64,000 bases of DNA, taken from positions 1-64,000 of the forward strand of contig CAVAPE010000001.1 in NCBI GenBank assembly GCA_963590405.1, written 5' to 3'. Source of the stretch: Limisoma sp963590405 (GTDB taxonomy: Bacteria; Bacteroidota; Bacteroidia; Bacteroidales; Muribaculaceae). Positions 51,229 to 59,411 of the stretch are shown one piece after another. The notes beneath the pieces are model-generated. The model did no database searches, was not told the origin of the DNA, and worked only from the letters and a program-made list of their open reading frames with translations. Numbering within the stretch: the stretch's first letter is position 1; every line of letters begins with the position of its first letter. A program made the position numbers and the translations under genes.

Positions 51229-51512
51229 AAACGCTTCACCCATCTTCACAATTCAAGAAAGACGTTAAGAGAATTAAAAACAATCCAAGAAAACTTTCGC
51301 TTCTCAAAGAGGTGTTGAATATGTTGGCGTCTGAAATGCCTCTCCCCGATACATTAAGAGCTCATTCGCTATCGGGCGATTACAAAGATTGTATGGAGTG
51401 CCACATTGAAGGAGACTTTCTGTTAATATGGTTTGATGATGAAGCACAAGCGATTGATTTACTTCGTTTAGGTTCTCATTCAGAACTCTTCGGCAATGGG
51501 GCTAAAAGATAA
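51225..51512 (+). CDS. YafQ family addiction module toxin
   Basis: 95 residues. The YafQ pattern is visible: TLHPSSQFKKDVKRIKNN at the N-terminus, LPDTLRAHSLSGDYKDCMECHIEGDFLLIWFDDE (residues about 43-77; the catalytic His in DYKDCMECHI and the following acidic residues), LLRLGSHSELFG at the end. Ribosome-dependent endoribonuclease of the RelE superfamily. Second of two toxin-antitoxin pairs in the window; the other is at 4.6-5.2 kb. Confidence 0.9.
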   Translation: MKTLHPSSQFKKDVKRIKNNPRKLSLLKEVLNMLASEMPLPDTLRAHSLSGDYKDCMECHIEGDFLLIWFDDEAQAIDLLRLGSHSELFGNGAKR

Positions 51513-51544
51513 AACAAAGGTTTTGGTAAATTTCGGTTTATAAT

Positions 51545-51575
51545 TTGGTTGATGCGGAATAATACTATATATTTG
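51545..51575 (+). promoter_or_regulatory. promoter of the DUF6377 gene
   Basis: TTG (51545-51547), 20 bases, TATATTTG (51568-51575), 40 bases above the start. Confidence 0.7.
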
Positions 51576-51615
51576 TGCTGCAATTATCTAACATTTTGAT
51601 TAATCTATATTCGTG

Positions 51616-53187
51616 ATGCTAAAACGTTTCGCCCTTAGTCTGACTTTTCTCGTGTCGTTGGTGATGCCTGCTGTGGCTTCTGATTCCATTCTCGACAGTC
51701 TTGACTACTACATTAGTCGCAAGCCATACTACGACAATCTCAAATATCAGCGCATCTTTAAGTTGAAAGCCGTTGCCGAAGGGAAAGGAAACGTGTCGAG
51801 AGACGAGAGAATCACTGCCTTCGCAGAACTTGGCGAAGAATACACCCTTTTTAAGGCCGATACTGCAGTTTACTATTATAATAGGGCAATCAAACTCGCA
51901 ACGGAGTCTGCCGACACGATGAAAGTCCTGCTCCTCAGGATGAGGAAGATACGTCCCGACATGATTTCGGGTTTCTATGCCGAGGCGCACGACGAATTTC
52001 GCAGCATTCAGCAGTGTAAATTACCCGAAGGTCTGCTAACGGATTTCTACGAGTGTGGCTATCGTCTTTACTCCTTTGCACTCAACAGCATTGACGATGG
52101 CGGTCCGTACTACGACCGCTACTATTACAACGCTGGATTTTACCGCAAAAAATGGATAGACCAGTTGCCTGAACGTTCAACCACCCGCCGCCTTTATGAG
52201 GCAGAGCAAGCCATCAGTGATGGTAAGTATGTGAAGGCAAAGTCTACACTCGACGACCTTATGCGCACTTTGAAGCCAGAAAGCAACGACTACGCTTTGG
52301 CGTGCGCCTTTCTCGCGAAAATTCATCTGCGAAATAACGCCAGCAATGTCGGCGAGAGCATCCGCTATTATACCCTGTCGGCAATCAGCGACATTATGTG
52401 TTCGGTGAAGGAGAATCAGTCGATTTTCGACCTTTCGATGCTACTTTATAAAGGTGGCCACACCGATAAAGCCTACCGCTATATCTTCGCTTCGCTCGAA
52501 GATGCTGCGTTTTGTAACGCTCAGATGCGAGTGTATAACGTTTCGGGTATGCTTCCGGTCATAGAATCGCAACACACTGAGGAGGTTGAGATTCACGAAC
52601 GGATGCTGATGACCTACATTTTTATAAGTTTCGTGCTTCTGGTGGGTCTCGCCATCGCCGTGTCGTTCCTTGTGAAGCAGATGAAGAAACTCACGCGCAC
52701 GCGTGCCAAACTCAAAGAGGCGAACATGACCAAGGATGAATATATGGGTCAGTTCCTCGAATTGTGCTCCATCTATATGAAGCGCCTCGACTCGTTCACC
52801 AAACTCGTGAACCGCAAACTCACCTCAGGTCAGACCGACGACCTTATAAAGATGATTAAGTCGCAGAAATTCAACGACGAGCAGCACGGCACATTCTATA
52901 AGGAATTTGACAACGCATTTCTAAGCATCTACACCACCTTTATCGACGAGGTGAATGCGCTGCTCCGCCCCGAAGAGCGGTTTGTGATTGACACGCCCAA
53001 CACTCTGACCACTGAATTACGTATCTATGCGCTGCTCCGTCTTGGCATTGACGACTCGTCGAAGATTGCGGAATTTCTGCGATATTCGGTGAATACCATC
53101 TATGCTTACCGCAATAAAATGAAAAATCGCGCCATCAATCGCGATACTTTTGAAGATAATGTGATGAAAATTGGTTATATCGATTAA
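51616..53187 (+). CDS. DUF6377 membrane-associated regulator
   Basis: 523 residues from the ATG at 51616 (a GTG three bases earlier is also possible). Signal peptide (LKRFALSLTFLVSLVMPAVAS), a long helical periplasmic region of TPR character (residues 30-320), one membrane helix (MTYIFISFVLLVGLAIAVSFLV, about 333-354), a short coiled coil and a C-terminal DNA-binding segment of LuxR type (LRIYALLRLGIDDSSKIAEFL...SVNTIYAYRNKMKNRA, about 473-510). This is the Bacteroidales DUF6377 plan, a one-piece transmembrane sensor/regulator. Ligand unknown; no obvious target gene nearby. Confidence 0.85.
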   Translation: MLKRFALSLTFLVSLVMPAVASDSILDSLDYYISRKPYYDNLKYQRIFKLKAVAEGKGNVSRDERITAFAELGEEYTLFKADTAVYYYNRAIKLATESADTMKVLLLRMRKIRPDMISGFYAEAHDEFRSIQQCKLPEGLLTDFYECGYRLYSFALNSIDDGGPYYDRYYYNAGFYRKKWIDQLPERSTTRRLYEAEQAISDGKYVKAKSTLDDLMRTLKPESNDYALACAFLAKIHLRNNASNVGESIRYYTLSAISDIMCSVKENQSIFDLSMLLYKGGHTDKAYRYIFASLEDAAFCNAQMRVYNVSGMLPVIESQHTEEVEIHERMLMTYIFISFVLLVGLAIAVSFLVKQMKKLTRTRAKLKEANMTKDEYMGQFLELCSIYMKRLDSFTKLVNRKLTSGQTDDLIKMIKSQKFNDEQHGTFYKEFDNAFLSIYTTFIDEVNALLRPEERFVIDTPNTLTTELRIYALLRLGIDDSSKIAEFLRYSVNTIYAYRNKMKNRAINRDTFEDNVMKIGYID

Positions 53188-53294
53188 TATATCCATTTAT
53201 ATTTGCTTATATTCATCTAAATTATATCCATTGGGTATCAAGTAGATAAAATAAATAACATCTATATTTGTTTATATAACTGTTAATATGGTGA

Positions 53295-53324
53295 TTGAAA
53301 TGCTTGACAGCGGATGTAACTTTG
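53295..53324 (+). promoter_or_regulatory. promoter of a candidate small RNA
   Basis: TTG (53295-53297), 19 bases, TAACTTTG (53317-53324), a full consensus match with no following gene. Confidence 0.75.
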
Positions 53325-53329
53325 CAATG

Positions 53330-53523
53330 TCGAAAGCAAAGAGATGCTTTCACCGAATAATGGTTAAACACTACGATTATAATATGGAGTATTAGAAAAT
53401 TGTTTTATTTCGTTGGGAAACGCAGTAAAATGTCTCGAATAATGGTTTTATGTTAGGTTTGTAAATGTTGCTTCTGAGTAAGCAACAAAGAAACAAAGCT
53501 CATCGGAAGATGGGCTTTTTTCT
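53330..53523 (+). ncRNA. candidate orphan small RNA, about 190 nt
   Basis: Bounded by a consensus promoter and an intrinsic terminator. It has a hairpin GTTGCTT/AAGCAAC (53467-53486) just above the terminator. A 22-codon reading frame (53327-53395) starts at the transcription start and is unlikely to be a gene. No known RNA family recognised; it lacks the complementary ends of 6S RNA. Expression is not shown. Confidence 0.4.
53495..53523 (+). terminator. plus-strand terminator of the candidate small RNA
   Basis: Arms AAAGCTCATC (53495-53504) and GATGGGCTTT (53509-53518), one G-T wobble, four-base GGAA loop, then a T-run. Confidence 0.82.
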
Positions 53524-53574
53524 TTGTGTGCCCACTGCTGGATGCATAGACGGCATAGCCGCAGACGTATGCCT

Positions 53575-53608
53575 GAAAACAAAAAATCCTGAAGCGGTTG
53601 CTTCAGGA
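53575..53608 (-). terminator. tRNA-Asp terminator
   Basis: Perfect arms TCCTGAAGC (53587-53595) and GCTTCAGGA (53600-53608) with loop GGTT; on the minus strand followed by six T. Confidence 0.9.
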
Positions 53609-53615
53609 CTTTCTG

Positions 53616-53689
53616 CGGTGCGGACGGGACTCGAACCCGCGACCCCATGCGTGACAGGCATGTATTCTAACCAGCTGAACTACCGCACC
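53616..53689 (-). tRNA. tRNA-Asp (anticodon GTC)
   Basis: 74 nt on the minus strand: acceptor GGTGCGG/CCGCACC with discriminator G, D arm GTTC/GAAT, anticodon stem-loop ATGCC-TGTCACG-type giving GTC, T arm GCGGG-TTCGAGT-CCCGT. CCA is not encoded in full (GCA follows). A strong terminator lies 8 bases after it. Confidence 0.95.
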
Positions 53690-53765
53690 AAGGATAGTTG
53701 CTTTTTGTTAGCGATTGCAAAGGTACGAACTTTTGCCGACTGTGCAAATTTTTCAGCAGATTTTT

Positions 53766-54587
53766 TTATTCAAATTCGTTGTTTTTCTCGTATTCGTCGA
53801 GGTCGGCAGCCTTACCAGTGTATTGCGGAGCGCGCTTTTCGAGGAATGCTTTGATGCCCTCTTTGTAGTCTGGACCTTGATAAACCTTTTGACGATAGGA
53901 ATTTATGCGCTCAAAGTTCTCCGCGTTGATTGAATGTGATGCTTTTGTGAGCATACGGAACTGGCGCTTGATGGCGCTGACCGAAAGCACCGAGTTGCGG
54001 CGCAGCGGATTGAGGATTTTCACTTCCAGAAGTTTGTGGAGCATCTCTGCTGATGCAATTTGGTTGACGAAGCCCACGTTGAGCGCCTCGTGTGCGGTAA
54101 GAGGTGCGCCTGTGAAAAACATCTCACGAGCCTTGTTTACGCCTAGTTGGTTGATGAAGTGCATGATGCCCGAGGCATTGTAAGGAATGCCGATTTTAGC
54201 CGGTGTAATGGCAAATGTGGAGGTCTCCGTTGCCACAATCATATCGCAGGAAATGCAGAGGTCGCAAGCGCCGCCCCAAACCGTGCCCGTAACGCAGGCG
54301 ATTACCGGGATTGCCACTTTCTGCACGGTGCGCAGCAGGCGCTCCATCGGCACGTCGTACGACAGCGGGTCGTTGCCGTCCATCGGGAGTTCGTTGATGT
54401 CGTGTCCAGCGCTCCACACTCCGCGCTTTGTCTGCGCCTCGATGACTATTGCCACGCATTCTTTTTTGTAGCAATCGTTGATTGCATCGACCAATTCCGA
54501 GCACATCTGTTCGCTCAACACGTTGAAATGGTCAGGGTTTTGCATCTCTACAAATCCGATGCGGTCTTCAATTCTTGTTTCAACCAT
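53766..54587 (-). CDS. enoyl-CoA hydratase/isomerase family protein, methylmalonyl-CoA decarboxylase-like (ScpB/YgfG)
   Basis: 273 residues, crotonase fold. The run GVWSAGHDINELPMDGNDPLSYDVPM, then VTGTVWGGACDLCISCDMIVATETSTFAITPAKIGIPYN in blocks, and ERINSYRQKVYQGPDYKEGIKAFLEKRAP at the C-terminus closely follow E. coli YgfG (ScpB), including the SAGHD oxyanion region and the VWGGA turn. It would decarboxylate (R)-methylmalonyl-CoA to propionyl-CoA, the last step of succinate-to-propionate conversion. Methylmalonyl-CoA mutase genes are not in the window. Monocistronic. Confidence 0.85.
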   Translation of the reverse strand: MVETRIEDRIGFVEMQNPDHFNVLSEQMCSELVDAINDCYKKECVAIVIEAQTKRGVWSAGHDINELPMDGNDPLSYDVPMERLLRTVQKVAIPVIACVTGTVWGGACDLCISCDMIVATETSTFAITPAKIGIPYNASGIMHFINQLGVNKAREMFFTGAPLTAHEALNVGFVNQIASAEMLHKLLEVKILNPLRRNSVLSVSAIKRQFRMLTKASHSINAENFERINSYRQKVYQGPDYKEGIKAFLEKRAPQYTGKAADLDEYEKNNEFE

Positions 54588-54667
54588 CTGTTTTAGTTTG
54601 TTAGTTTAGAGAATGTTTGTTGATGCAAATTTACTAATAATTTTACTAAAATGGTCATAAAATAGTT

Positions 54668-54698
54668 GAGCCCGGCAATCTTCACGATTGCCGGGCTC
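54668..54698 (-). terminator. hairpin after the 7TM gene, probable terminator
   Basis: Perfect 13-base arms GAGCCCGGCAATC and GATTGCCGGGCTC with loop TTCAC. T-run weak on both sides. It lies 127 bases beyond the 7TM stop, above the ScpB-like gene. Confidence 0.6.
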
Positions 54699-54825
54699 TG
54701 GTACAATTCATTAGGTCTATCATTAATCTTCTTTTGTGTGTGTCTTCATGCTTTGTTGAATTAAATTATGGTTTGTAACGAACTGATATGAGAGTCAGAA
54801 ATCCTAATTGTAACGAGATTGTGCT

Positions 54826-55578
54826 TTACTGACTTTGTTCAAGATAATTTCTGACTTCGGCGATTTTAGTGCTTTTCTTGGCGTAGAGCACGAAAATCAT
54901 CGTTGTAGCCACTACAATTATGCTCTGTGCTATTACGAAGAATTTCGGAATGTCTAAAATCGGAATAACTTTGGCCATTGCCCACCATAAACTCAAAAGT
55001 GTCCAAGATGAGAAAACCAGATTAGTTTCTGTTGTTCTGTATATAGGTTTGTCTGTTAGATCGACGAATCCATTCATTGTGTCAAGGAACTTCTTTGATT
55101 CTTTAATGTAGACTATCACGTAGGCTACGGTCTGAACCAAGAAAAATATGTAGAAAACGGCATTTATTGCCTTGTTTTCGTGGTTTGTTGTTTGGTCAAT
55201 CTTCCATATCAACGGGAAAAACATGATCGCTATCAGGTTGCCCATCAATATGTCTGTCCGCAACAGCCTTGAATTGAACATCGTAAGCGCGGCGCACAGG
55301 TACATCAGCGAGAGCAGCGATGCCGTTGCAGTTTCCCAGATAGGGAACTGGTTGGCTGCCACTGGCTTTTGCCATATCGGAAAAAGCCAGATATGAACAA
55401 TTCCCATAGCGATGAAGCACGTGCCCAAAATTATGCCCATCGCTGGGAACATGTTCTTTTCGCTTTTGTGTGACCTTAACGCTTTCATGCTGCCAAACAA
55501 CATCGCACTTCCTGCAATTAGGGTTACGATTCCTGCCGCGATTTGCGCGGTTGATGTGTGACAGATGATAGTGTTCAT
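54826..55578 (-). CDS. seven-helix membrane protein of unknown function
   Basis: 250 residues, seven hydrophobic segments (for example IAAGIVTLIAGSAMLFGSM, MGIILGTCFIAMGIVHIWLF, FYIFFLVQTVAYVIVYI, FFVIAQSIIVVATTMIFVLY), ending in a short soluble tail. No family recognised with certainty. The helix pattern resembles the N-terminal half of the adjacent 7TM-AraC regulator (55717-56829), but this protein has no DNA-binding domain. It has its own promoter, separated from the regulator by a terminator. Confidence 0.7.
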   Translation of the reverse strand: MNTIICHTSTAQIAAGIVTLIAGSAMLFGSMKALRSHKSEKNMFPAMGIILGTCFIAMGIVHIWLFPIWQKPVAANQFPIWETATASLLSLMYLCAALTMFNSRLLRTDILMGNLIAIMFFPLIWKIDQTTNHENKAINAVFYIFFLVQTVAYVIVYIKESKKFLDTMNGFVDLTDKPIYRTTETNLVFSSWTLLSLWWAMAKVIPILDIPKFFVIAQSIIVVATTMIFVLYAKKSTKIAEVRNYLEQSQ

Positions 55579-55597
55579 TTCTATTTTCTTGCGATGG

Positions 55598-55628
55598 CAA
55601 AGTTATGGCGCGTCAAGAGGGTGGACAA
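55598..55628 (-). promoter_or_regulatory. promoter of the 7TM gene
   Basis: Minus strand TTG (55628-55626), 20 bases, TAACTTTG (55605-55598), 19 bases above the start. Confidence 0.78.
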
Positions 55629-55670
55629 AAAAAATCCGTTATTTGTCGGTCGAAACGACGACAAATAACG
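55629..55670 (-). terminator. terminator of the 7TM-AraC gene
   Basis: Perfect 12-base arms CGTTATTTGTCG (55637-55648) and CGACAAATAACG (55659-55670); on the minus strand followed by eight T. The T-run runs up to the -33 element of the next promoter. Confidence 0.88.
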
Positions 55671-55716
55671 TGTTTGCGGGTGGAATAACGTTAAATTACA
55701 AGTTAAATAACGCCTT

Positions 55717-56829
55717 TTATTCGGTTTTCCGCAATTCCGACGGTTTTTTACCAGTCACTTTCTGGAATTGCTGGAAGAAATTTGCACGGTGATTGAAGCC
55801 TACCATCTCGCCAATCTTCTCAAGCGACAGGTCGGGATGCTCCACGAGGAGTTTTTCTGCCTCGCGGATGCGCAGTTCGGTGCGCCAAGTGCGGAAGTTG
55901 GTGTGCAGATAGGTGCGGAAATAGTAGTAAATGTAGTGCGGAGTTGTGTGGAGTTGCTCCGCGAAGTCCTCAAGCACGATGTCCTTTTGCAGATATTTCT
56001 TGTCGGCTACCCACTGGTCGAGCGTTCTTCTGAACTTTATGTCGGCTGCTGGCGCGTTGTTGGAGACGTTTTCGCGGTAGGTGTCTTCATAGATGAGTGT
56101 CACGATGGCAGAACTGCGCACGCTGTAGGAGTAGATGCGCGCGGTGAGGTAGACGCTGTAGGGCGTGTAGCAACACTGAAGTAGTACGGCGGCAAGCAGC
56201 ATCACCTCCATTTCGGGTTTAGTGAGCAGGAATATGCTGAACACTGTTCCAGCCACGGCGCAGATGATTTCGCCGCGGAATGTCCACCTTATCCACACCA
56301 GCCTCGGCTCGATGGTCACGCCGTGTTGCCGCATATAGGCAATGTAGTGGGGCAAGCGGTTGTAGAACATGTAGATGTAGTAGCATATCTGAAGCACGTT
56401 GGCGGCGAGGATGGCGATGTAGAAGCCGTCGGCGATGTCCGGGTCGGCGACGAGGGCGTATGCCGAAATGCCGACGATGCCAGTGCCTACAATGAAGACT
56501 ATTTGCCTCGAAAGCCAGCGGCGGCTCACGCTATGGGGGGCGATGAAGACGTAGATTGTGGTGAATGCCAGTAGAGTAATGGCAAGATTTACAGTCACGG
56601 ACACAACGAAATCCTTATCCAGGTCGGTGCTGGCGAAGTTGCCCGTAATTTTGACTATGTTGATGATTACGATGCTCGTCAGCGCCAATGCTTGGCAGAA
56701 CTTGGCGATGCGGATTTTGACGAATTCCTCCTTCTTAGGCAAGCGAAGAACGAACAACATCACGGCGAGAGTAGCGAGGATGGTGCTTGATATGATTGTT
56801 GTGTATTTAAGAAGGACTGCAGCAAACAT
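55717..56829 (-). CDS. membrane-anchored AraC family transcriptional regulator
   Basis: 370 residues. Seven hydrophobic helices fill residues 5-245, then an AraC/XylS domain from about 265: YLQKDIVLEDFAEQLHTTPHYIYYYFRTYLHTNFRTWRTELRIREAEKLL in blocks, and the C-terminal helix-turn-helix EHPDLSLEKIGEMVGFNHRANFFQQFQKVTGKKPSELRK. It is a 7TM receptor fused to a DNA-binding domain, so a one-component membrane sensor. It sits next to a 7TM protein without the DNA-binding part. A near-consensus -7 TACCTTTA lies above the start. Confidence 0.9.
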   Translation of the reverse strand: MFAAVLLKYTTIISSTILATLAVMLFVLRLPKKEEFVKIRIAKFCQALALTSIVIINIVKITGNFASTDLDKDFVVSVTVNLAITLLAFTTIYVFIAPHSVSRRWLSRQIVFIVGTGIVGISAYALVADPDIADGFYIAILAANVLQICYYIYMFYNRLPHYIAYMRQHGVTIEPRLVWIRWTFRGEIICAVAGTVFSIFLLTKPEMEVMLLAAVLLQCCYTPYSVYLTARIYSYSVRSSAIVTLIYEDTYRENVSNNAPAADIKFRRTLDQWVADKKYLQKDIVLEDFAEQLHTTPHYIYYYFRTYLHTNFRTWRTELRIREAEKLLVEHPDLSLEKIGEMVGFNHRANFFQQFQKVTGKKPSELRKTE

Positions 56830-56944
56830 ATATCAATCAGTTCGTTTAACCTTGTAAAGGTATGAAAAAAACTGGGCTTCTGATATTAAATATCTCAACA
56901 AATAATAATATTTCACACTTCTTAACACGTTGCTTTTGGTTTGA

Positions 56945-56974
56945 AAATAAAACCCCAGGGTTGAGCCTGGGGTT
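56945..56974 (-). terminator. terminator of the ftsX-xpt series
   Basis: Arms AACCCCAGG (56951-56959) and CCTGGGGTT (56966-56974), followed on the minus strand by TTTATTTTC. It is 52 bases after the xpt stop. Confidence 0.8.
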
Positions 56975-57025
56975 AGCAAATGGTGCCGCCTGAGGGGCGA
57001 GCGCCAGTGTATGTGAACTTCCGTT

Positions 57026-57592
57026 TTAGCGGAATCGGATTTCGTTGTTGTCGAGGCTGTCGATGATGGCGAGGCTCTTCACGTTGTAGCCTGCTTCGCG
57101 CAGACGGTCGCCGCCGCCTTGAAAGCCTTTTTCAATTATAAATCCCATGCCTTCAATTGTTGCTCCAGCCTGCTCGGCGAGGGCAATCATGCCGTTGGAG
57201 GCGTTGCCATAGGCGAGAAAGTCGTCGATAAAGAGCACATGGTCGTCGGCGGTGAGGAAATTGTTGCTGATGCATACCGTTTCCACCGTGTTTTTTGTGA
57301 ACGAGCGCACCTCAGCCACGAGCATATTCTCCATTGTGCTCGGCTTTGCCTTCTTGATGAACACCACCGGCAGTTGCAGTTGGTAGCCCATCATGATTGC
57401 CGGAGCGATGCCGCTTGCCTCGATGGTTACAATTTTGTTGAAATTGCAGTCGGCAAACAGTCTGCCGAACTCTTTAGCCGCCTCAAACATCAGGTTTGGG
57501 TCGAGTTGATGGTTGAGGAAGCGGTCCACTTTCAGCACTCCGCCGGGGAGCAGTCTGCCGTCCTGAAGGATGCGTTGTTTTAGAAGTTCCAT
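57026..57592 (-). CDS. xpt: xanthine phosphoribosyltransferase
   Basis: 188 residues. MELLKQRILQDGRLLPGGVLKVDRFLNHQLDP start and the PRPP loop VLFIDDFLAYGNASNGMIALAEQAGA (about residues 118-143) place it in the Xpt family, which salvages xanthine to XMP. The EASGIAPAIMMGYQLQLPVV region carries the purine site. No purine riboswitch is seen; the gene is distal in a series after queA (10-base gap), so it probably follows its promoter. Confidence 0.93.
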   Translation of the reverse strand: MELLKQRILQDGRLLPGGVLKVDRFLNHQLDPNLMFEAAKEFGRLFADCNFNKIVTIEASGIAPAIMMGYQLQLPVVFIKKAKPSTMENMLVAEVRSFTKNTVETVCISNNFLTADDHVLFIDDFLAYGNASNGMIALAEQAGATIEGMGFIIEKGFQGGGDRLREAGYNVKSLAIIDSLDNNEIRFR

Positions 57593-57602
57593 ATATGGGG
57601 GA

Positions 57603-58652
57603 TTATATAATCAGCATTGCGTCGCCGTAGACACCGAAGCGGTATTTCTCCTTCACAGCCACGTCGTAGGCGTTCATCACCTTCTCGTAGTCGCCGAAGG
57701 CAGCCACCATCATCAGCATAGTGGAGTAGGGCATGTGGAAGTTGCTTATGAGCGATGTGCACACCTCAAAGTCGTAGGGCGGGAAGATGAATTTGTTGGT
57801 CCATCCGCTGTATTCCTTGATGTGTCCGTTCATGCTCACTGCCGTGGCGATGGCGCGGAGCACCGATGTGCCGGCAGCGCAGACTGCATGACCTTTGTCC
57901 TTGGTTTCGTTTACCTTCTTCACGAGTTCGGCGGAAATCTCCATCTGCTCCGAGTCCATACGGTGCTTGGTGAGGTCTTCAACGTCGATTTCGCGGAAAT
58001 TACCCAAGCCGAAGTGCAAGGTGAGGAAATCGTAGTTTATGCCCTTGATTTCCATGCGCTTCATCACCTCGCGGCTGAAGTGCAGACCAGCGGCAGGAGC
58101 CACCACGGCGCCTTCGTTTTTGGCGAAGATGCACTGGAAGCGATCCACATCGTCTTCCGTAGGCTCGCGGTTGATGTAGAGAGGCAGCGGCGTCTGGCCG
58201 AGGGCAAAGAGAGCCTCCTTAAATTCCTCGTGCGAACCGTCGTAGAGGAAGCGGAGAGTGCGGCCGCGTGAGGTGGTGTTGTCAATCACCTCAGCCACCA
58301 TTGAGTCGTCCTCGCCGAAGTAGAGTTTGTTGCCGATGCGGATTTTGCGGGCAGGCTCTACGAGCACGTCCCACAGTTTGTGCTCCTCGTTGAGTTCGCG
58401 GAGGAGAAACACCTCGATGCGAGCGTTGGTCTTTTCCTTGTTTCCGTAGAGGCGGGCAGGAAACACCTTCGTGTCGTTGAGAAGCATCAAGTCGCCATCA
58501 TCGAAATAGTCGATGATGTCCTTAAAAATTTTGTGTTCGATTTCGCCTGTCTTCTTGTGCAACACCATCAATCGCGCTTCATCGCGTTCTTCCGACGGTG
58601 TCTGTGCTATCAATTCCTCTGGTAGTTTGAATTTGAATTGTGACAACTTCAT
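57603..58652 (-). CDS. queA: S-adenosylmethionine:tRNA ribosyltransferase-isomerase
   Basis: 349 residues. Start MKLSQFKFKLPEELIAQTP, DSRLMVL-like DEARLMVLHKKTGEIEH, the block LNDTKVFPARLYGNKE and APAAGLHFSREVMKRMEIKG, and HFGLGNFREIDVEDLTKHRM-DSE are all QueA features. Transfers the ribose of SAM to preQ1 in tRNA to make epoxyqueuosine. It works on the product of queC and queF, which lie 54 kb away in this window. Confidence 0.96.
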   Translation of the reverse strand: MKLSQFKFKLPEELIAQTPSEERDEARLMVLHKKTGEIEHKIFKDIIDYFDDGDLMLLNDTKVFPARLYGNKEKTNARIEVFLLRELNEEHKLWDVLVEPARKIRIGNKLYFGEDDSMVAEVIDNTTSRGRTLRFLYDGSHEEFKEALFALGQTPLPLYINREPTEDDVDRFQCIFAKNEGAVVAPAAGLHFSREVMKRMEIKGINYDFLTLHFGLGNFREIDVEDLTKHRMDSEQMEISAELVKKVNETKDKGHAVCAAGTSVLRAIATAVSMNGHIKEYSGWTNKFIFPPYDFEVCTSLISNFHMPYSTMLMMVAAFGDYEKVMNAYDVAVKEKYRFGVYGDAMLII

Positions 58653-58666
58653 AGATACTTCTGTTT

Positions 58667-59401
58667 TTATACTTTTTCTTCTTTTTCTTTTCTCATCTCT
58701 TCCGGAAGTTCAAAGTCTTCCACTTTCAGGCGTGCCGCAAGGTCGGCAACGCTCTCGCAATCAGCCACCTTCACGTCGCCCACGCGGGTGCGGCGCAGAG
58801 CCGTCAGGTGTCCGCCGCTGCCGAGGGCTTCGGCAATGTCGCGCGCCAGGGCGCGGATGTAGGTGCCTTTGCTGCACACCACACGGATGCGTATCTCCGG
58901 CAGGTTGCATTCCAGCAGTTCAATCTCGTCGATGACGAGTTCTTTAGCCTTGATTTCCACCGTCTTGCCTTTGCGAGCCATCTTGTAGGCGCGCTTTCCG
59001 TCGACCTTGCATGCCGAGTAGGCTGGCGGCACTTGCTGGATGCGTCCCGTAAACTGGGCGAGCACTTGCTCCACGCTCTCGCGGGTGATGTGCTCCCACG
59101 GATATTCAGCATCCACCTCAGTTTCGAGGTCGAAACTTGGGGTGGTTGCGCCGAGGCGTATCACGGCTTCATATTCTTTCACATGGGCTTGCAGTTCCTC
59201 AATGCGCTTGGTGGCGCGCCCCGTGACCACAATCATCACGCCTGTGGCGAGGGGGTCGAGGGTGCCAGCGTGGCCCACTTTCAGTTTCTTGATTTTGGTG
59301 CGGCGGCTCAGTTCTCCGCGCACACGCTTCACTACGTCGAACGAGGTCCAAGTCAGAGGCTTGTCGACGTAAAATATCTCTCCTTCAACGGGATGCAACA
59401 T
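58667..59401 (-). CDS. truB: tRNA pseudouridine55 synthase
   Basis: 244 residues. VDKPLTWTSFDVVKRVRGEL, KVGHAGTLDPLATGVMIVVTG with the catalytic Asp in GTLDPLA (about residue 48), and the KVDGKRAYKMARKG and VVCSKGTYIRALARDIAEALG motifs. Makes psi55 in the T loop of tRNA. 14 bases after uppP, 14 before queA in the conserved order. Confidence 0.96.
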   Translation of the reverse strand: MLHPVEGEIFYVDKPLTWTSFDVVKRVRGELSRRTKIKKLKVGHAGTLDPLATGVMIVVTGRATKRIEELQAHVKEYEAVIRLGATTPSFDLETEVDAEYPWEHITRESVEQVLAQFTGRIQQVPPAYSACKVDGKRAYKMARKGKTVEIKAKELVIDEIELLECNLPEIRIRVVCSKGTYIRALARDIAEALGSGGHLTALRRTRVGDVKVADCESVADLAARLKVEDFELPEEMRKEKEEKV

Positions 59402-59411
59402 CTCTCGAGGC

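Larger units (their letters stand above)
53188..53615. other. 428-bp gene-free gap
   Basis: Holds a perfect promoter (53295-53324), about 200 bases without a long open frame, a hairpin and a plus-strand terminator (53495-53523), and the minus-strand terminator of tRNA-Asp. No coding gene on the plus strand follows for 10 kb. Confidence 0.75.

Noticed and set aside
53330..53523. 6S RNA
   Set aside because: The two ends of the candidate transcript are not complementary and no central bulge structure is apparent.
57593..57602. purine riboswitch before xpt
   Set aside because: Only 10 bases lie between queA and xpt; no aptamer fits.
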